The notes beneath the pieces were generated by a model, which worked only from the letters and a program-made list of their open reading frames with translations, had not been told where the DNA came from and ran no database searches. A stretch of DNA of 43,614 nt, taken from contig CAVQQX010000178.1 in assembly GCA_963714645.1 (NCBI GenBank), forward strand, positions 1 to 43,614, given 5' to 3'. Position 1 is the first letter of the stretch, and each line of letters begins with the position of its first letter. This stretch comes from RPQJ01 sp963714645. GTDB lineage: Bacteria; Pseudomonadota; Gammaproteobacteria; Steroidobacterales; Steroidobacteraceae. This document shows positions 1-7,264 of the stretch, piece after piece. Both the position numbers and the translations under genes were made by a program.

Positions 1-1
1 C

Positions 2-613
2 TCGATCCCGCTGCTCGCGCAGATGGGCGCCGTCGAATTGCACACCTGGGGCTCGCGCATGCCGCGTCCAGAGCGCGCCGACCGGATCACGTTCGACCTC
101 GATCCTGACCCGGCGCTGCCGTGGCGCCGCGTGCGCGAAGCGGCGACGCTGGTGCGCGACCTGCTGGGCGAACTCGGACTGCAGCCCCTGCTAAAGACCA
201 GCGGCGGCCTCGGCCTGCACCTCGTGGTGCCGCTCGCACGGGGTCCGACGCTCGAGGTCGTGGCGGCGTTCGCACGCCGCGTCGCGGAGCACCTCGCGCG
301 GACCCTGCCGCAGCGATTCTCGGCCAGGCGCGGTGCCGCGAACCGCCAGGGACTCGTCTTCGTCGACTGGCAGCGCAACCAGTTCGCGGCGACGACGGTT
401 TCGGGCTACTCGCCGCGGCATCGCCCGGGCGTGCCGGTCTCGCTGCCGATCGGATGGGACGAGCTCGGTCGCCAGGACATCCGCAGCGCGCATTTCAACC
501 TGCGCAACGTCGCGGCCCGGATCGCCGAGCGCGGCGACGCGTGGGATGCCGCGCCCGTGCCGCCCCAGTCGTTGACCCAGAAGGTGATCGACCGCCTCGA
601 GGCGGCGGCATGA
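2..613 (+). CDS. ligD: LigD polymerase domain, 3' end (NHEJ), truncated by window edge
   Basis: This is the C-terminal part of an archaeo-eukaryotic-primase-like polymerase domain, as found in bacterial NHEJ protein LigD or in a stand-alone LigD-polymerase homologue. The reading frame is open from base 2, so the start lies outside the window. Visible motifs are FDLDPDP (the catalytic Asp pair), KTSGGLGLHLVVPL (substrate-binding region) and VDWQRNQFAATTV. The family normally has GGKGLH, and here the Lys is Leu. The end of the frame, about 203 codons from the edge, matches a polymerase domain ending the polypeptide. Whether ligase and nuclease domains precede it cannot be seen. A role in end-filling during double-strand break repair is family knowledge. 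Ku is not in this window. Confidence 0.88.
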   Translation, partial: SIPLLAQMGAVELHTWGSRMPRPERADRITFDLDPDPALPWRRVREAATLVRDLLGELGLQPLLKTSGGLGLHLVVPLARGPTLEVVAAFARRVAEHLARTLPQRFSARRGAANRQGLVFVDWQRNQFAATTVSGYSPRHRPGVPVSLPIGWDELGRQDIRSAHFNLRNVAARIAERGDAWDAAPVPPQSLTQKVIDRLEAAA

Positions 614-654
614 GCGGCCGCCGACCCGTCGGACGCAGCAGAGGAGGGCCTGTC

Positions 655-840
655 GTGACTTTAGGACGTACGTTGAAATTGCTGACATTTTTTGCCGGAT
701 TGACCGCCTGGTTCGCCACGCGCGAAGCCTTGCGACGCCAGGACTCACGCCGGCGGGCGGAGGAGGCCGAGCGCATCCGCTGGGAAACCGACGGCGGCGC
801 CACGACGGCCGGTCCCCAGCCGCCCGGGGCGCGGATGTGA
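655..840 (+). CDS. Small single-span membrane protein, unknown function
   Basis: A 61-residue ORF begins at GTG 655, preceded by a GAGGAG box at 641-646. An in-frame ATG at 610 overlaps the ligD stop and would add 15 residues, but the Shine-Dalgarno position favours 655. The N-terminal third (LKLLTFFAGLTAWFATREAL) is a hydrophobic helix. The rest is Arg/Glu-rich and likely cytoplasmic, with a low-complexity Gly/Thr/Pro end. It follows ligD closely and may be co-transcribed with it. I do not recognise the family. Confidence 0.5.
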   Translation: MTLGRTLKLLTFFAGLTAWFATREALRRQDSRRRAEEAERIRWETDGGATTAGPQPPGARM

Positions 841-1089
841 CGGCATAATGGGCGTAGGCGGACGCTGACGCGGCACGGGGCCGGAGGCACGGACGGCTCC
901 TGCGCTCAACCGACAGATTCATTCTGGCCATGCCGGACAATCGTGAGTCGGGCGTTTGCCAGCGCGGTGCCTGGATGAGGCCTCCGGCCAGCGGGCGGCC
1001 GTCGTCGGTCCGCGCGGATGCCGCGACCATGAACGAACGGCCACGGCCTGTCCGTGACTGAACCCGACCCCAGGAGCGAGGAGAGCGAC

Positions 1090-1494
1090 ATGTACGGAAA
1101 CAATGCAGGAATGGCCACCGAACCCGATACGACCTCGGCGAACCTGTCGTCGAGCAACCTGTCCGCGCGTCACGAGGAAACGATGGCGCAATTGAGCCGC
1201 ACGGTCGCGCAGGCCGAAGACCTGCTGCGCGCGCTCGGCAACGAGAGCGGCGAGGCGATCGACGCGATGCGGTTGCGCGTCTCGGCGACGCTGAAGGACG
1301 CGCGCGAGCGGCTGTCGGGTCGCGCGAGCCAGGCGCGCAACTTTGCCAGCAGCTCGATGTCCGACGCCGATGCGTTCGTCCACGCGAATCCGTGGCGCGC
1401 AGTCGCGATCGGCGCCGGTGTCGGTGCACTGGTCGCGATCCTGCTGTCGAACCGCGGCGGGCGCAGGGCCGACAACCCGGGCGACTTCGGCTGA
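1090..1494 (+). CDS. yqjD: DUF883 (YqjD/ElaB-like) membrane-anchored protein
   Basis: This 134-residue protein has the DUF883 layout. A disordered Ser/Thr-rich N-terminus comes first, then a long amphipathic helix (ETMAQLSRTVAQAEDLLRAL onward) and a C-terminal anchor preceded by the family signature HANPWRAVAIGAGVGALVAIL. The ATG at 1090 is chosen because AGGAG and GAGGAG boxes lie just upstream (1072-1084). An in-frame ATG at 1054 is possible but has no such box. In E. coli, YqjD and ElaB are stationary-phase inner-membrane proteins that bind ribosomes. That role is carried over by family only. The next two genes match yqjE and yqjK, as in the E. coli yqjCDEK cluster. Confidence 0.85.
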   Translation: MYGNNAGMATEPDTTSANLSSSNLSARHEETMAQLSRTVAQAEDLLRALGNESGEAIDAMRLRVSATLKDARERLSGRASQARNFASSSMSDADAFVHANPWRAVAIGAGVGALVAILLSNRGGRRADNPGDFG

Positions 1495-1508
1495 GGCCGG
1501 ACCGCCGC

Positions 1509-2162
1509 GTGTCATCGCGACGCGCATTGCTGCGCCACCTCTGGGCGATGGTCCAGACGCGGGCGGAAGCGGCCGCGCTGGTAGTGGAGCTGCAGCGCGA
1601 CGCGCTGGCACAGGGCGTGGTCTATGGCGCCATCGCGGCGGTCATGACGCTCTCGTCGATGACCGCCGTGATCGTGCTGATCGCCGTGGCAGCGCCGGAG
1701 TCCTGGCGCGGTTGGGCACTCGGCGCGGTCGTCCTGCTGCTGCTGGGAGCGGCCGTGATCACCGCGACGGCGGCACGACGACGCGTCGGACGCGATACGG
1801 CCCTGATCGCCGATTTCTCCCGCGGGCTCAAGCTCGATTTCGCGATGGTCAACCTCGCCCTCAACGACCCGGACACGGAGAACGAGGAGCAAGCCGGGAA
1901 GCGCGAGGTCGCGAAGGCTGCCGTGCGCGAGGCGGCCGCCGCGAAGGCCGCTACGCCGAGCACGGCGGAAGGTGGCGCGGCGCCGGCGGCGGACGGTCCG
2001 ACCATGGCTGCGGCTGCTGCCGCGATGCGCGCAGCCCCCGCGGACCCCGCGGCTCGCCCGGATCCTGTGGTACAGACGGCGTCCGCAACGAACGGCGAAG
2101 TGCCGCCCATGATCCCGGCGGCGGAAGTGACCGGACCGGAGCGACGCCATGGAATCGCGTGA
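1509..2162 (+). CDS. yqjE: Phage-holin superfamily III / YqjE-like membrane protein
   Basis: This 217-residue protein has two adjacent membrane helices (about residues 39-63, VVYGAIAAVMTLSSMTAVIV onward, and 70-90, WALGAVVLLLLGAAVITATA). An amphipathic N-terminal segment precedes them, which is the YqjE / DUF1469 pattern. Length exceeds the usual ~130 residues because of an Ala/Pro-rich C-terminal tail, probably disordered. The GTG at 1509 lies 12 bases after the yqjD stop. ATG 1548 is an alternative start. Its end overlaps the next gene by 14 bases, so the three genes form one operon. Function is unknown. Confidence 0.75.
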   Translation: MSSRRALLRHLWAMVQTRAEAAALVVELQRDALAQGVVYGAIAAVMTLSSMTAVIVLIAVAAPESWRGWALGAVVLLLLGAAVITATAARRRVGRDTALIADFSRGLKLDFAMVNLALNDPDTENEEQAGKREVAKAAVREAAAAKAATPSTAEGGAAPAADGPTMAAAAAAMRAAPADPAARPDPVVQTASATNGEVPPMIPAAEVTGPERRHGIA

Positions 2163-2370
2163 CCGGCTCAGGCTGCTGAGCCTGGAGATGGAGATGCAGC
2201 GGGCCTGGCTCGCCGCCTACCTCGACGACAAGGAGACGCGTGGCGCCATGCGTCGCCGCAACGTCGTGCTGCAGCTGCTGCTGTCCGTGATCCGGGCACG
2301 GTCGCTGTGGCTCGCCGCCTTCGGCATGGCCGCCGAGTGGTGGCGCCAGCGCCGCGTGCGCAGCGCCTGA
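2149..2370 (+). CDS. yqjK: YqjK-like small protein
   Basis: This is a 73-residue, Arg- and Leu-rich protein that begins inside the 3' end of the YqjE-like gene (14-base overlap), which suggests translational coupling. It has an N-terminal coiled segment (RLRLLSLEMEMQRAWLAAYL) followed by basic residues and a moderately hydrophobic helix (LLSVIRARSLWLAAFGMAAE). Size, position and composition match YqjK of the yqjDEK cluster. No catalytic motif is visible, and the assignment rests largely on gene order. Confidence 0.65.
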   Translation: MESRDRLRLLSLEMEMQRAWLAAYLDDKETRGAMRRRNVVLQLLLSVIRARSLWLAAFGMAAEWWRQRRVRSA

Positions 2371-2414
2371 CGATCATGCCACGACCACAAACACGCCTGC
2401 ACGGAGACCGCGAC

Positions 2415-2975
2415 ATGTACGTGCCCGAAGACGATTCTTCCCGCCGCTTCATCTCGGACATCGAGACGCTGCGCAATCGTGCGCGCCAGCACATGGAACG
2501 CGGCGCCGTCACTCCCGACTATCCCGACGGTCGCGAGCAGATCTGCAGCCTCCTGAACGATGCGCTCGCGACCGAGCTGGTCTGCGTGCTGCGTTACAAG
2601 CGCCACTACTTCATGGCACGCGGCAGTGCCGGACGGATCGCCGCCGCGGAATTCCTCCAGCACGCCAACGAGGAGCAGGTCCATGCGGATCGCATCGCCG
2701 AGCGCATCGCCCAGCTGGGCGGGAGCCCCGACCTGAACCCCGCGACGCTTGCCTCACGCAGTCACTCCGAGTACGACGAGCACGAATCGCTGCACGCGAT
2801 GCTGCGGGCCGACCTGTTCGCGGAGCGCGTCGCGATCGAGAGCTACCGCGAGATGATCCGCTTCTTCGGCGACCGCGACCCGACGTCGCGGCGCCTGATG
2901 GAGGAAGTGCTGGCGCAGGAAGAGGAACACGCGGACGACCTCGTCGACCTTCTCCACGACCTGCCGATCAAGTAA
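2415..2975 (+). CDS. Ferritin-like / bacterioferritin-type protein
   Basis: This 186-residue four-helix-bundle protein has ferritin-type metal ligands: Glu in NDALATELVCVLRYKRHY, an EEQVHADRIAERI helix with an ExxH pair, Glu in the third helix (AERVAIESYREMIRF) and a final EEEHADDL helix. This is the pattern of diiron ferritin-like proteins close to bacterioferritin. The haem-ligand Met of classical Bfr is not obvious. ATG 2415 is chosen because a GGAG box sits just upstream (2403-2406) and the four-helix fold starts soon after. The longer ORF from 2307 has an unlikely Arg-rich extension. It probably stores or detoxifies iron, near membrane-stress and DNA-repair genes. Confidence 0.82.
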   Translation: MYVPEDDSSRRFISDIETLRNRARQHMERGAVTPDYPDGREQICSLLNDALATELVCVLRYKRHYFMARGSAGRIAAAEFLQHANEEQVHADRIAERIAQLGGSPDLNPATLASRSHSEYDEHESLHAMLRADLFAERVAIESYREMIRFFGDRDPTSRRLMEEVLAQEEEHADDLVDLLHDLPIK

Positions 2976-3223
2976 CCCGGAGCCAGTGCGTACGGGCCGC
3001 GCCGTCGTTGTGAGGTTGATCCTACGACGAGATGCTAGGTACGCCGAAGAACACGACGCGTCGCGCTGCGTAAAGTTGCAGCCAGTGGTCACGGATGACC
3101 TTTGTCTCCGCACCGGTCGTCGACACGGATGACGACGGCCGGCAGCGGGACATAAACCTGGCGACCGGGGGCTGGGCACCGCTGACCAGGACGAAAAGAA
3201 GCCCACCACAGACCGGATTCCGG

Positions 3224-3649
3224 TCACTCGTCGAACGATTTCCGCCGCAGTACCTTGACCCTGCCGCGCTGCGTCTTGCCCTCGAGGCGACGCTGCTTCG
3301 AGGCGTGGGTCGGTCGCGTGCGTCGGCGGGGTTTCGGCGCCACCAGCGCCGCCGCGACCATCGCACGCAACCGCTCGGCCGCATCCGCCCGATTCTGCTC
3401 GAGCGAACGCAGGCGCTGCGCGTCGATCACGATCAAACCCGCCGCCGTCATGCGCCGCCCCGCGATCGTCTTCAGGCGCAGGCGCGCGTCCGCCGGCAGC
3501 GCATCCCAGGCGGCCGAGTCGAACCTTAGCTCGACGGCGTTCGAGACCTTGTTGACGTTCTGGCCGCCGGGGCCCGAGGCGCGCACCGCACGGAATTCGA
3601 GCAGCTCGTCCGGGATCGCGAGCGTCGCGGACACGGGGATCGGCGGCAT
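3224..3649 (-). CDS. arfB: Alternative ribosome-rescue factor ArfB (YaeJ)
   Basis: ArfB is a peptidyl-tRNA hydrolase that rescues ribosomes stalled on mRNAs without a stop codon. The N-terminal catalytic core carries the release-factor tripeptide GGQ at residues 28-30, within ASGPGGQNVNKVSNAVELRF. The C-terminal tail is very basic (RRRTRPTHASKQRRLEGK), as needed to enter the empty mRNA channel. The 141-residue length matches the family. It is separated by 15 bases from the MscS-like gene upstream and may be read from the same transcript. A 15-base palindrome at 3211-3225 overlaps its stop, but no clear T-run follows. Confidence 0.95.
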   Translation of the reverse strand: MPPIPVSATLAIPDELLEFRAVRASGPGGQNVNKVSNAVELRFDSAAWDALPADARLRLKTIAGRRMTAAGLIVIDAQRLRSLEQNRADAAERLRAMVAAALVAPKPRRRTRPTHASKQRRLEGKTQRGRVKVLRRKSFDE

Positions 3650-3664
3650 GTCGCGGGGTGGCGC

Positions 3665-4987
3665 TCAGTCGCGCGTGGCGACGGGCGAGGACGCGGGCGC
3701 CGCCATCTCGACGCGGATCTCGCGCTGCGCGACCGGGATCGTGATGCCGTGCTCCTTGAACAGGCGCCAGATCCGCCGGTTCACGTCGGAGCGGACGTTG
3801 TTGACGCCTTCCTGCGGATCCGGGATCCAGAATCGCAGCTCGAGCTCGATGCCGTGGTCGCCGAAGCCCATCAGCCGCGACACGGGCGCGGGCTCGCGGA
3901 TGATGCGCGGGTGCTCCGCCGTCGCCTGCAGCAGCAGCTGCATGGCGACTTCCGGGTCGTCCTTGTAACTCACGCGGATCGGCAGCTTGAGCCGCACGCG
4001 CGGGTCGGTGTAGCTCCAGTTGATCACCGGGTTGGTGATGAGGTGCTGATTCGGCACCAGCGTCTCGACGCCGTCGCGGTCGCGCACGACGACGTAGCGG
4101 CCCCGCAGCTCCTCGACCCAGCCGAACCCCTCGGTCGTGGTGCCGGTCGTGCCCGTGAAGCTGATCACGTCGCCCGGCTTGATCGAGCGGTCCATGAGCA
4201 GCACGAACCCGCTGACGAAATTCGCCGCGATGCTCTGCAGGCCGAAGCCGAGGCCGATGCCGATCGCGCCGGTCAGGACGTTGAGCGTGGTGAGGTCGAG
4301 GCCCGCGGCATTGAGCCCGACGAGCACGGACAGCGCGACCAGGAAGGCCTGCAGGAACTTCGCGATGCCGATGCGCATCGTCGGCGCGAGCGCGTCGAGG
4401 CGCAGCACCCGCCGCTCGAGCCAGCGCGAGGCCCAGAGCGCGACGATCACGAACACGCTGACCGTCACCAGCAGCTTCATGACCGACCAGACCGAGATCC
4501 GCGTCTTGCCGGCATTGATGCCGATGCTGTCGAGCGCGCCGATCACCTCGTCGCCCCAGCCGAGCACGTGCAGCGAGATGAAGACCCAGAGGACCGTCGA
4601 GATCGGGACGCCCCAGCCCTTGAGCCGCGTGCGCGCGCCGAGCGACACGCGGACGACGTAGACCGCGACGCGGATCAGCAGCAGCAGGCCGACCAGCTGC
4701 ACCGCGACGTCGATCATCTGCGTCGGCAGGCCGAACGCGTGCATCAGCCCGTCGATCGCGGCGAGGATCGCCAGGATCAGCGCCTGCGGCGCGCCGACGT
4801 AGAGCAGCTCGCGCGCCCGGTCGGGCAGGTTGTCGGGGTCCGGCGAGACCGTGATGCGCGAGCGGACGTAGCGGGCGGTCCACCACCCGACGACTACCGA
4901 GGCCGCGATCAGCACGGCCTGTACGACGTTGCCAGGATCCTGGAAGGTCTCCAGGATCGCGTTCACCACCTGGCGCTGGCTCTGCAT
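3665..4987 (-). CDS. MscS-family mechanosensitive channel
   Basis: A 440-residue inner-membrane protein with several N-terminal transmembrane helices, the pore-lining MscS helix with Gly/Ala packing (LTGAIGIGLGFGLQSIAANF) and a beta domain (DRSIKPGDVISF onward). The cytoplasmic alpha/beta domain follows (VPNQHLITNPVINWSYTDPRVR). It is larger than E. coli MscS (286 residues) because of extra N-terminal helices, similar to other medium-size MscS paralogues. It should gate on membrane tension and relieve hypo-osmotic stress. It lies just upstream of arfB on the same strand. Confidence 0.92.
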   Translation of the reverse strand: MQSQRQVVNAILETFQDPGNVVQAVLIAASVVVGWWTARYVRSRITVSPDPDNLPDRARELLYVGAPQALILAILAAIDGLMHAFGLPTQMIDVAVQLVGLLLLIRVAVYVVRVSLGARTRLKGWGVPISTVLWVFISLHVLGWGDEVIGALDSIGINAGKTRISVWSVMKLLVTVSVFVIVALWASRWLERRVLRLDALAPTMRIGIAKFLQAFLVALSVLVGLNAAGLDLTTLNVLTGAIGIGLGFGLQSIAANFVSGFVLLMDRSIKPGDVISFTGTTGTTTEGFGWVEELRGRYVVVRDRDGVETLVPNQHLITNPVINWSYTDPRVRLKLPIRVSYKDDPEVAMQLLLQATAEHPRIIREPAPVSRLMGFGDHGIELELRFWIPDPQEGVNNVRSDVNRRIWRLFKEHGITIPVAQREIRVEMAAPASSPVATRD

Positions 4988-5012
4988 CCCGTCGTCGCCG
5001 TCGCAGGCATCG

Positions 5013-5237
5013 TCACGCGTTCAGGTCCGGGATCAGCTGGCTTTCGAGTCGGGCGATCTGGTCCTTGAGCAGCAGCTTGCGTTTCTTGAGCCGGCGCAGC
5101 TGCACCTGGTCGACGTAGAGGTCGAGCTGCAGGCGGTGGATCACGTCGTCGAGGTCGCGGTGCTCGATGCGCAGGGTGCGCAGCCGCTGCAGGTGCTGGA
5201 ACGTCTCGGTGTCGACGTTGTCCTTGGTCTCTGACAT
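5013..5237 (-). CDS. YdcH-family DUF465 small coiled protein
   Basis: This 74-residue protein is almost entirely one charged helix, with heptad-like Leu spacing and a basic cluster RRLKKRKLLLKDQIARLE near the end. This is the DUF465/YdcH pattern. Members are small cytoplasmic proteins with no proven function. It lies 25 bases upstream of the MscS-like gene on the same strand and may be in one operon with it and arfB. Confidence 0.78.
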   Translation of the reverse strand: MSETKDNVDTETFQHLQRLRTLRIEHRDLDDVIHRLQLDLYVDQVQLRRLKKRKLLLKDQIARLESQLIPDLNA

Positions 5238-5309
5238 CGCAGCGGTCGGGTGATCCCTCGGGGGGTGACTACTTTAGTCCTCGCCCCGCCAAAAGGGGAT
5301 AGGGACCGG

Positions 5310-5615
5310 TCACTGCAGTCCGATGCTCTCGACGCGGCCGCCGCTCACGATCACGAATCCCTGCCGACGGTTCACGCCGTCCGTCGAATAGTCGAATGCG
5401 TAGGTTCGCTCGAGCGCCGGGCTGCCGCTGCGGCCGCGCACCACGCGCAGGCCCTGGAATGCCACGGTCCCGTCGAGCAGGGCGGCACCGTTCGCCGCAC
5501 AGGTCTCGCGGGCGGCGACGTTGGCGAGGTCGCGGGCGCCGAGCGTGTCGCGCCAGAACGCCGCGAAGCCGGCCATCGCGAGGATCAGCAGCAGCAGGTC
5601 CCAGGACAGCTCCAC
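5310..5615 (-). CDS. DUF3301-family membrane-anchored protein
   Basis: This is a 101-residue protein. An N-terminal membrane helix (LSWDLLLLILAMAGFAAFW) is followed by a short beta-rich domain with RARDLA-like helix ARDLANVAARETC and the run FQGLRVVRGRSG. This matches DUF3301, small conserved proteins of Gammaproteobacteria and Betaproteobacteria with unknown function. The final strands ERTYAFDYSTDGVNRRQGFV are typical. It starts 12 bases after the cysQ stop, so co-transcription with cysQ is likely. Confidence 0.8.
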   Translation of the reverse strand: MELSWDLLLLILAMAGFAAFWRDTLGARDLANVAARETCAANGAALLDGTVAFQGLRVVRGRSGSPALERTYAFDYSTDGVNRRQGFVIVSGGRVESIGLQ

Positions 5616-5627
5616 GGCCGTGGCGGC

Positions 5628-6440
5628 TCAGAGCAGGCGATGCCACTCCCGGGACGGATCGCCGCTCGCGAGGAAGTGCGGGTTGAGCAGCGTGTCGCGC
5701 GCGTTGTAGCGCAACGGCTCGCCGTCGAGCGTGGTGACCGCGCCTCCCGCGGCCTCCACCACCGCCTGCGCTGCCGCCGTGTCCCATTCCGAGGTGGGGC
5801 CGAGCCGCGGGTAGAAGTCCGCGCTGCCTTCGGCCACGAGGCAGAACTTGAGCGAGCTGCCCATCGGCCGCATCTCGTGCGGCCCGAGCCGCTCGAGCAT
5901 CGCGTCGAGCGAGTCGCCGCGGTGCGACCGGCTGCCGACGACGACGAGCGGGCTCGCTGCCGGTCGGCGCACGTGGATCGGGCGGTCGGGCTCGCCCGCA
6001 CGGGCGACGAAGGCGCCGAGGCCGGCCGCGCCGCAATAGACCGTGTCGAGCACGGGCGCCGCCACCACGCCGAGCACCGGCCGATGACCGCGGATCAGCG
6101 CGACGTTGACCGTGAACTCGCCGTTGCGATTGATGAACTCCTTGGTGCCGTCGAGCGGGTCGACCAGCCAGAGCTCGTCCCAGTGGCGGCGTACGTCTGC
6201 CGCATGCTCCTCTGCCGATTCCTCCGACAGGACAGGGATGTGCGGCGTGAGCGCGCGCAGCCCCGTGCTCAGGATCTCGTGGGCGGCGCGATCGGCGCGC
6301 GTGATCGGCGAATCGTCGGCCTTGTACTCGACGTCGTGACCGCCGGCGTAGACCTCGAGGATGGCGGTGCTGGCCGCAGCGACGAGCCGGCGGACCTCGG
6401 GCAGCAGCGACGCGAGGTCGCGGTGGGCGGCGGAGTTCAA
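5628..6440 (-). CDS. cysQ: 3'(2'),5'-bisphosphate nucleotidase CysQ
   Basis: CysQ hydrolyses 3'-phosphoadenosine 5'-phosphate to AMP, recycling the by-product of sulfate assimilation. This 270-residue protein has the inositol-monophosphatase-fold metal motifs: EESAEE, WLVDPLDGTKEFINRNGEFT and, near the C-terminus, SEWDTAAAQAVVEAAGG. All three Mg2+-binding elements are intact. The start at 6440 is preceded by a short intergenic region shared with the divergent yrfG gene. It probably leads an operon with the DUF3301 gene. Confidence 0.93.
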   Translation of the reverse strand: MNSAAHRDLASLLPEVRRLVAAASTAILEVYAGGHDVEYKADDSPITRADRAAHEILSTGLRALTPHIPVLSEESAEEHAADVRRHWDELWLVDPLDGTKEFINRNGEFTVNVALIRGHRPVLGVVAAPVLDTVYCGAAGLGAFVARAGEPDRPIHVRRPAASPLVVVGSRSHRGDSLDAMLERLGPHEMRPMGSSLKFCLVAEGSADFYPRLGPTSEWDTAAAQAVVEAAGGAVTTLDGEPLRYNARDTLLNPHFLASGDPSREWHRLL

Positions 6441-6517
6441 GCGAGTCTCCCTCGTGGCGGGGCCGTATCATAACGGCCGCGCGACATGCGCGCTGCCGAC
6501 CCGCGAGAGTCCTGCAC

Positions 6518-7264
6518 GTGCCTGCCGCGCCCCGCCTCCCCGGACCCGACTGGTCGCGCGTCGAGAGCGTCTGCCTCGACATGGACGGCACGGTGCTCGA
6601 CCTCGATTTCGACAACCATTTCTGGCTCGAGGTGCTGCCGCGGCGCTGGGGCGAGCGGCACGGTTTCGATTTCGAGACCTCCCGCGCGCTGCTCGAGCCG
6701 AGGTTCCGTGCACGGCGCGGCACGCTCGAGTGGTACTGCGTCGATCACTGGAGCGAAGAGCTCGGCCTGGACATTCCGGCGCTCAAGCACGAGCTGCGCG
6801 CGCGGATCCGCTACCTGGACGGCGCGCCCGGGTTCCTCGACCTGTTGCGATCCACGGGCCGCCGCGTGCTGCTCACGACCAACGCGCATCCGCTGAGCCT
6901 CGCGCTCAAGAACCGCCAGACGGGACTCGCGCGTCACTTCGACGCACTGGTCTCCTCGCACGCGTTCGGCGTGCCGAAGGAGCAGCCCGGGTTCTGGCAG
7001 CGACTCGCGGCCGCGCACGGCGTCGACGTGACGCGCACGCTGTTCGTGGACGACAGTGCGGCCGTGCTGCATGCGGCGCTCGCCGCCGGCCTCGCGTGGA
7101 TCTACCAGGTGCTGCAACCCGATTCGACGCGGCCGCCGCACGAGCCGCTCGCGGACGTGCCCGGAATACGCCGGCTCGCGGACCTGCGGGCCGGGCTCGA
7201 GGCTCAGTTCGAAGGGGCAGCCGGCCCCGGTTCGCCACTCGCGGCAGGGGTGGCATCCGGCTGA
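6518..7264 (+). CDS. yrfG: HAD-family GMP/IMP nucleotidase YrfG
   Basis: This 248-residue HAD phosphatase has motif I LDMDGTVLDLDFD (nucleophile Asp21, acid/base Asp23), motif II TTNAHP and motif III/IV KEQPGFW with FVDDSAAV. The sequence around DNHFWLEVLPRRW is typical of YrfG-type GMP/IMP nucleotidases. GTG 6518 gives a compact N-terminus. It is divergent from cysQ. The last 61 bases overlap the 3' end of the convergent rhlB gene, so both Gly/Pro/Ala-rich C-terminal tails share the same DNA. Confidence 0.88.
   Translation: MPAAPRLPGPDWSRVESVCLDMDGTVLDLDFDNHFWLEVLPRRWGERHGFDFETSRALLEPRFRARRGTLEWYCVDHWSEELGLDIPALKHELRARIRYLDGAPGFLDLLRSTGRRVLLTTNAHPLSLALKNRQTGLARHFDALVSSHAFGVPKEQPGFWQRLAAAHGVDVTRTLFVDDSAAVLHAALAAGLAWIYQVLQPDSTRPPHEPLADVPGIRRLADLRAGLEAQFEGAAGPGSPLAAGVASG

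Noticed and set aside
3095..3529. Plus-strand ORF upstream of and across arfB
   Set aside because: No recognisable protein and it covers the antisense of a well-conserved ArfB.
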